Assembly: GCA_001399705.1 (NCBI GenBank)
Contig: LJCR01000088.1
Location: 1 to 7,726, forward strand
Direction of reading: 5' to 3'
Length of the DNA stretch: 7,726 bases
Source: Kouleothrix aurantiaca
GTDB taxonomy: Bacteria; Chloroflexota; Chloroflexia; Chloroflexales; Roseiflexaceae
Shown: one piece after another, positions 7,178 through 7,726 of the stretch
How the letters are laid out: the number at the start of each line of letters is the position of its first letter
How positions within the stretch are numbered: position 1 is the stretch's first letter
Notes under the pieces: model-generated
Seen by the model: only the letters and a program-made list of their open reading frames with translations
Told to the model about the DNA's origin: nothing
The model's database searches: none
Made by a program: the position numbers and the translations under genes

Positions 7178-7726
7178 CTAATCGCGCCAGGCAAGTAGCA
7201 GGGCGTTCAGCGCGCCATAGCCCAACTGCCCTCCCTGCAGCATTAGTCGTTGGAGATCGCCATATTCTTTGCGCGAGACAGGATGCGTATGTGCGGCCTG
7301 GTTTCGCAGCTGCGATATTCGATTCAGCGCCTTAGAAACAAACCGCTCGAAACTAACACGGTGATTGGAGTCGTCCGGATCAATCTGATCATTCCAATGC
7401 TCGGCGACATAGAGCTGCAAGCGTTCCCAGTTACCCTCAGTCTGCTCCGGTTCCCGTTGCATCCAAGGAAGTTTGCCGAGCGTTTGACTGCGAGACCTGG
7501 CAATTTCTCCAGTGAGCGTTGGGCATGCAAATATGCGCCGTTGAACTTCAATTTCCATTACACTCGAGAAGTGGATCGCTGGTGCCGAATAATCGGACGC
7601 ACCAATCGAGTCAAGCTGCTCAAGTAAAAATACCGCGAGACCCAGCGACTCACGTTCCGCCGTGCCTAACAGGTCAAAGACTTCCAGTCCAAGGTCGCGC
7701 AGGCGATGATAATAGACATCAATGCG
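7178..7726 (-). CDS. HEPN-like protein, C-terminal part (cut by right edge)
   Basis: The - strand frame is open from the right edge to TAG at 7178-7180, giving 182 residues; the N-terminus lies outside. An internal Met at 7558 is not accepted as the start, because the frame continues upstream with natural-looking protein (LGLAVFLLEQLD, PAIHFSSVMEIEVQRRIF). The visible part looks mostly alpha-helical, with FERFVSKALNRISQLRNQAAH (fragment residues 126-146) followed by HPVSRKEYGDLQRLML. RNQAAH (fragment 141-146, bases 7289-7306) fits the RX4-6H motif of HEPN domains, which in active members is the metal-independent RNase centre of many toxins and anti-phage effectors. The same RNxAAH pattern also occurs in HEPN-like proteins with no shown RNase activity, so catalysis is not assured. 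It is the first visible gene of a three-gene operon with two SF1 helicases. It may be only the C-terminal domain of a larger protein. I do not recognise a specific named family. Confidence 0.65.
   Translation of the reverse strand, partial: RIDVYYHRLRDLGLEVFDLLGTAERESLGLAVFLLEQLDSIGASDYSAPAIHFSSVMEIEVQRRIFACPTLTGEIARSRSQTLGKLPWMQREPEQTEGNWERLQLYVAEHWNDQIDPDDSNHRVSFERFVSKALNRISQLRNQAAHTHPVSRKEYGDLQRLMLQGGQLGYGALNALLLAWRD

Noticed and set aside
6766..7335. A 189-codon + strand frame crossing two - strand genes
   Set aside because: It overlaps the start of the Upf1-like helicase and the end of the HEPN-like gene, is Ser/Arg-rich low-complexity protein, and has no recognisable domain.
7178..7558. 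A complete 126-residue HEPN-like gene starting at the Met at 7558
   Set aside because: The same frame continues without a stop to the right edge, and the extra 56 residues look like real protein, so the gene is treated as longer and partial.
1..7726. CRISPR array, tRNA, rRNA, transposase or attachment site
   Set aside because: No regularly spaced repeats, tRNA-like folds, transposase motifs or direct-repeat pairs were seen; the window is almost completely filled by the five coding regions.

Overview
The window holds parts of two transcription units that meet tail to tail near position 3230. The taxonomic guess is weak. A DUF6504-like reading frame directly ahead of an error-prone polymerase, with roughly 50-60% GC, suggests Chloroflexota (Chloroflexia) or another GC-moderate lineage that carries a DnaE2 cassette. 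No rRNA or tRNA is present to settle it.

Left half, + strand (1-3201). The C-terminal end of a DUF6504-like protein runs in from the left edge and stops at 192. Twelve bases later begins a complete 998-residue error-prone DNA polymerase III alpha subunit (DnaE2, also called ImuC). The two look co-transcribed. They are probably the end of a mutagenic translesion cassette whose Y-family partner (ImuB-like) would lie off the left edge.

Junction (3202-3262). The 61-base gap between the convergent stop codons contains a strong hairpin, nested inside a longer imperfect inverted repeat that reaches both stop codons. It is most simply a shared terminator.

Right half, - strand (3263-7726). Three genes run right to left with short gaps (32 and 43 bases), as one likely operon. 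First is the C-terminal 182 residues of a protein with a HEPN-like RNQAAH (RX4H) motif, cut by the right edge. Second is a complete 602-residue Upf1/Dna2-type SF1 helicase. Third is a complete 676-residue protein with an N-terminal NERD-like domain and a UvrD-like SF1 helicase. The NERD-like fold has apparently lost two of its three nuclease residues (IKVS where IEVK is expected), while both helicase motors keep their key motifs. This set (candidate HEPN RNase, two SF1 motors, one degenerate nuclease-like domain) is the most interesting part of the window. It looks like the end of an accessory or defence-type operon, but the promoter and any upstream genes lie beyond the right edge, so function is inference only.

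No CRISPR array, transposase, tRNA or prophage gene was seen. No stretch over 300 bases lacks a gene.
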